In this document: one piece after another, positions 62,484 through 64,000 of the stretch | Position numbering within the stretch: the stretch's first letter is position 1 | How the letters are laid out: each line of letters opens with the position of its first letter | Assembly (NCBI RefSeq): GCF_017814975.1 | Contig: NZ_JAGIQA010000002.1 | Coordinates: forward strand, 62,001 to 126,000 | DNA length: 64,000 nucleotides | Direction of reading: 5' to 3' | Origin: Cupriavidus consociatus | GTDB taxonomy: Bacteria > Pseudomonadota > Gammaproteobacteria > Burkholderiales > Burkholderiaceae | Translations under genes and position numbers: made by a program | Notes under the pieces: generated by a model | Seen by the model: the letters and a program-made list of their open reading frames with translations, nothing else | The model's database searches: none | What the model was told of the DNA's origin: nothing

Positions 62484-63803
62484 TCAGATCTCCCTGCCCG
62501 CGCGGCGCTGCCCCAGCCACAGGTTGGCATTCACGCCCAGCGACAGGAACGGCTCGGGCGGATTCCGGTTCGGCCCCGGCGATGACAGCAGGAAGTCGAT
62601 CAGGTCATTGCGCTCGCCCGCCAGGTAATCCGCCAGCAACGTCCCGGTGACGGTGCCGCGCGTCACCCCCAGGCCATTGCAGCAAAGCGCGCCGTAGACA
62701 TTGGGAGCGAGCTGGCCGAAATGGCCCATGTGGTTGCGCGAGAGCGCCAGCGAGCCGCCCCACGTGTATTCGAATTCGACGCCGGGCAGCATCGGGAACC
62801 GGCGCTCGAAGGACTCCCGGTGAGTCCTGACAAAGCGGTCCAGGTATTTCTGCTGGCTCCGTCCGTCGCGATTGAAGCTGAAGCTGTTCCTGACCAGGAT
62901 GCGGTTGTCGTGGGTGCGGCGCAGCGTCGTGCCGAACGGGTCCGCGGGGATCAGGCCCCAGAACGGCTTGCCGCCGAGGCGCGCCTGCTCGGCCGGTGTC
63001 AGCGGCCGGGTCAGGCTTGCATAGGTGAAGATCGGCAGCATGGTCCCTTGCAGGAAGCCGAAGCGCATGCCGAAGGCGTTGTTGGTCAGGATCAGCTGGT
63101 CCGCGACGATGCGGCCGTGCCGGTGCGAGAGCACGATCTTTTCGCCGTACTCCACGTCGGTGATGGCCGTGTGCTCGTAGAGCTCCACGTTTGCGGGAAG
63201 GCTGCTGGCCAGGCCCTTCACCAGCGCCGCCGGCTGGATCAGCGCGGTGCCGGGTGTGAACAGCGCCTTGCGGTAGTAGGACGTGCCGATGTGATCGGGC
63301 AAGGCCTCGCCTTCGATCATCTCGTACGGCTGGCCAAGCTTGTCCAGGCCGCGGCGATAGGCGTCGAGTACGGCGACGCCGCGATCTTCGATCGCTGCCT
63401 GGTATTTGCCGGAGGCCCGGAACTGGCAATCGATCTGGTGTGCCTCCACCAGCGACTTGAGGATCTGTTGCCCGGTCAGGTTCAGTTTCAGGCTGGTCTT
63501 CGCCGTTTCAATCTCGCCGATGTAGTCCTCCGCCCCGATGTCATGGGGCAGGTCGATCGCAAAGCCAGCATTTCGCCCGGAAGCGCCCAATCCCACCTCC
63601 TGGGCCTCCACCAGCACCACCCTGTCGCCCGGAAAGTTGAGCGCCAGTTGCCGGGCCGCGGCGAGGCCGGTGAATCCTGCACCGATCACCACCCAGCGCG
63701 CCCTGGTCTCTCCCGAATGCGATGGCTTCGGCTTGCGCGGCTGGCTCAGGTGAAACCAGCCGCAAGTCGAATCGTCGGCGGGAATAGAAGTTACTTTGGT
63801 CAT
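62484..63803 (-). CDS. FAD-dependent amine/amino-acid oxidoreductase (DAO family)
   Basis: A 439-residue DAO-type flavoenzyme like gamma-glutamylputrescine oxidase (PuuB) and glycine oxidase. FAD-binding VVIGAGFTGLAAARQLA (about 40-56) and GASGRNAGFAIDLPHD are clear; the C-terminal NGLGVTRGTVTGTLLADYLAG completes the FAD site. Start MTKVTS at 63803 is chosen from domain position; longer in-frame starts exist and no ribosome site is decisive. It is the first gene of the operon and has a perfect palindrome 89 nt upstream. Confidence 0.85.
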   Translation of the reverse strand: MTKVTSIPADDSTCGWFHLSQPRKPKPSHSGETRARWVVIGAGFTGLAAARQLALNFPGDRVVLVEAQEVGLGASGRNAGFAIDLPHDIGAEDYIGEIETAKTSLKLNLTGQQILKSLVEAHQIDCQFRASGKYQAAIEDRGVAVLDAYRRGLDKLGQPYEMIEGEALPDHIGTSYYRKALFTPGTALIQPAALVKGLASSLPANVELYEHTAITDVEYGEKIVLSHRHGRIVADQLILTNNAFGMRFGFLQGTMLPIFTYASLTRPLTPAEQARLGGKPFWGLIPADPFGTTLRRTHDNRILVRNSFSFNRDGRSQQKYLDRFVRTHRESFERRFPMLPGVEFEYTWGGSLALSRNHMGHFGQLAPNVYGALCCNGLGVTRGTVTGTLLADYLAGERNDLIDFLLSSPGPNRNPPEPFLSLGVNANLWLGQRRAGREI

Positions 63804-63891
63804 CTCGAAAACTCGCTGTCGCCCTTGTCTCCACCGCTCGCGCTCCGGCGCCGGAGCGCGTGTCGCAATCGTCGTGGTCATCGCGTGCGTT

Positions 63892-63910
63892 TGTCTACAA
63901 ATTGTAGACA
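63892..63910. promoter_or_regulatory. Perfect palindromic operator upstream of the FAD-oxidase operon
   Basis: TGTCTACAA-A-TTGTAGACA, a perfect 9-1-9 palindrome, 89 nt before the FAD oxidoreductase start. GntR/FCD regulators use sites of this type. No regulator gene is visible on this side of the operon; it may lie beyond 64000. The last 90 nt of the window show no gene. Confidence 0.7.
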
Positions 63911-64000
63911 TAGAATATTCATACGCTAGACATGCCGCCATCAGGGTAAACACGGCAGCGAAATGACGACTGATACGCCTTATAACGCACCTTTTTCTCC

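Overview
The window is GC-rich, densely coding DNA from a betaproteobacterium, most likely a Cupriavidus species on its accessory (second) chromosome. That rests on the gene families: tripartite-tricarboxylate (Bug) binding proteins, an OmpC-type porin ending in Phe, a lipopeptide-siderophore-like NRPS, alicyclic-acid genes and a soluble two-subunit formate dehydrogenase. The order resembles what I remember of C. necator chromosome 2; no database was searched.

Layout. (1) 1-10954, siderophore-type biosynthesis: an NRPS running off the left edge (first adenylation domain reads as Asp-specific), a SyrP/TauD-type dioxygenase, then divergently MbtH, thioesterase, PPTase and diaminobutyrate aminotransferase, with a Fur-like box between the two arms. 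(2) 11040-16172, cyclohexanecarboxylate degradation (aliA, aliB, badI, badH, divergent badR); the hydratase BadK is absent. (3) 16411-20829, a GYD-domain protein and an aldehyde dehydrogenase/hydroxyacid dehydrogenase pair divergent from an MHS-type transporter. (4) 20888-44971, an oxalate/formate island: formate dehydrogenase fdwBA, two OxlT-like antiporters, two LysR regulators, frc/oxc, pntAB, an FAA-hydrolase-family protein, a second Frc-like CoA-transferase, a GntR regulator and panE. (5) 45154-50527, mixed housekeeping genes and gene remnants. (6) 50740-63803, two catabolic operons: one divergent from an IclR gene (Bug receptors, RraA-like, hydroxyacid dehydrogenase, SMP-30) and one of FAD amine oxidase, MFS, DHDPS-family enzyme, PuuC-like dehydrogenase, YddG-like exporter and porin.

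In the oxalate island the enzymes form a closed route. OxlT brings oxalate in, Frc makes oxalyl-CoA, Oxc decarboxylates it to formyl-CoA, Frc releases formate, and FdwAB oxidises formate to CO2 with NADH. PntAB can turn NADH into NADPH, and PanE feeds pantothenate/CoA synthesis. The most interesting signal is a repeated operator-like sequence (consensus TATGTGATATATCA). Eight copies lie upstream of oxlT-fdwBA, a small membrane-protein gene, oxc-frc, the second CoA-transferase operon, the gntR gene itself and panE, which suggests one GntR-controlled oxalate regulon. Two of these promoters also carry tiny reading frames that both begin MSEV. A second repeated regulatory sequence, linked to the CbbR-like LysR gene, has an orphan copy between oxc and pntB.
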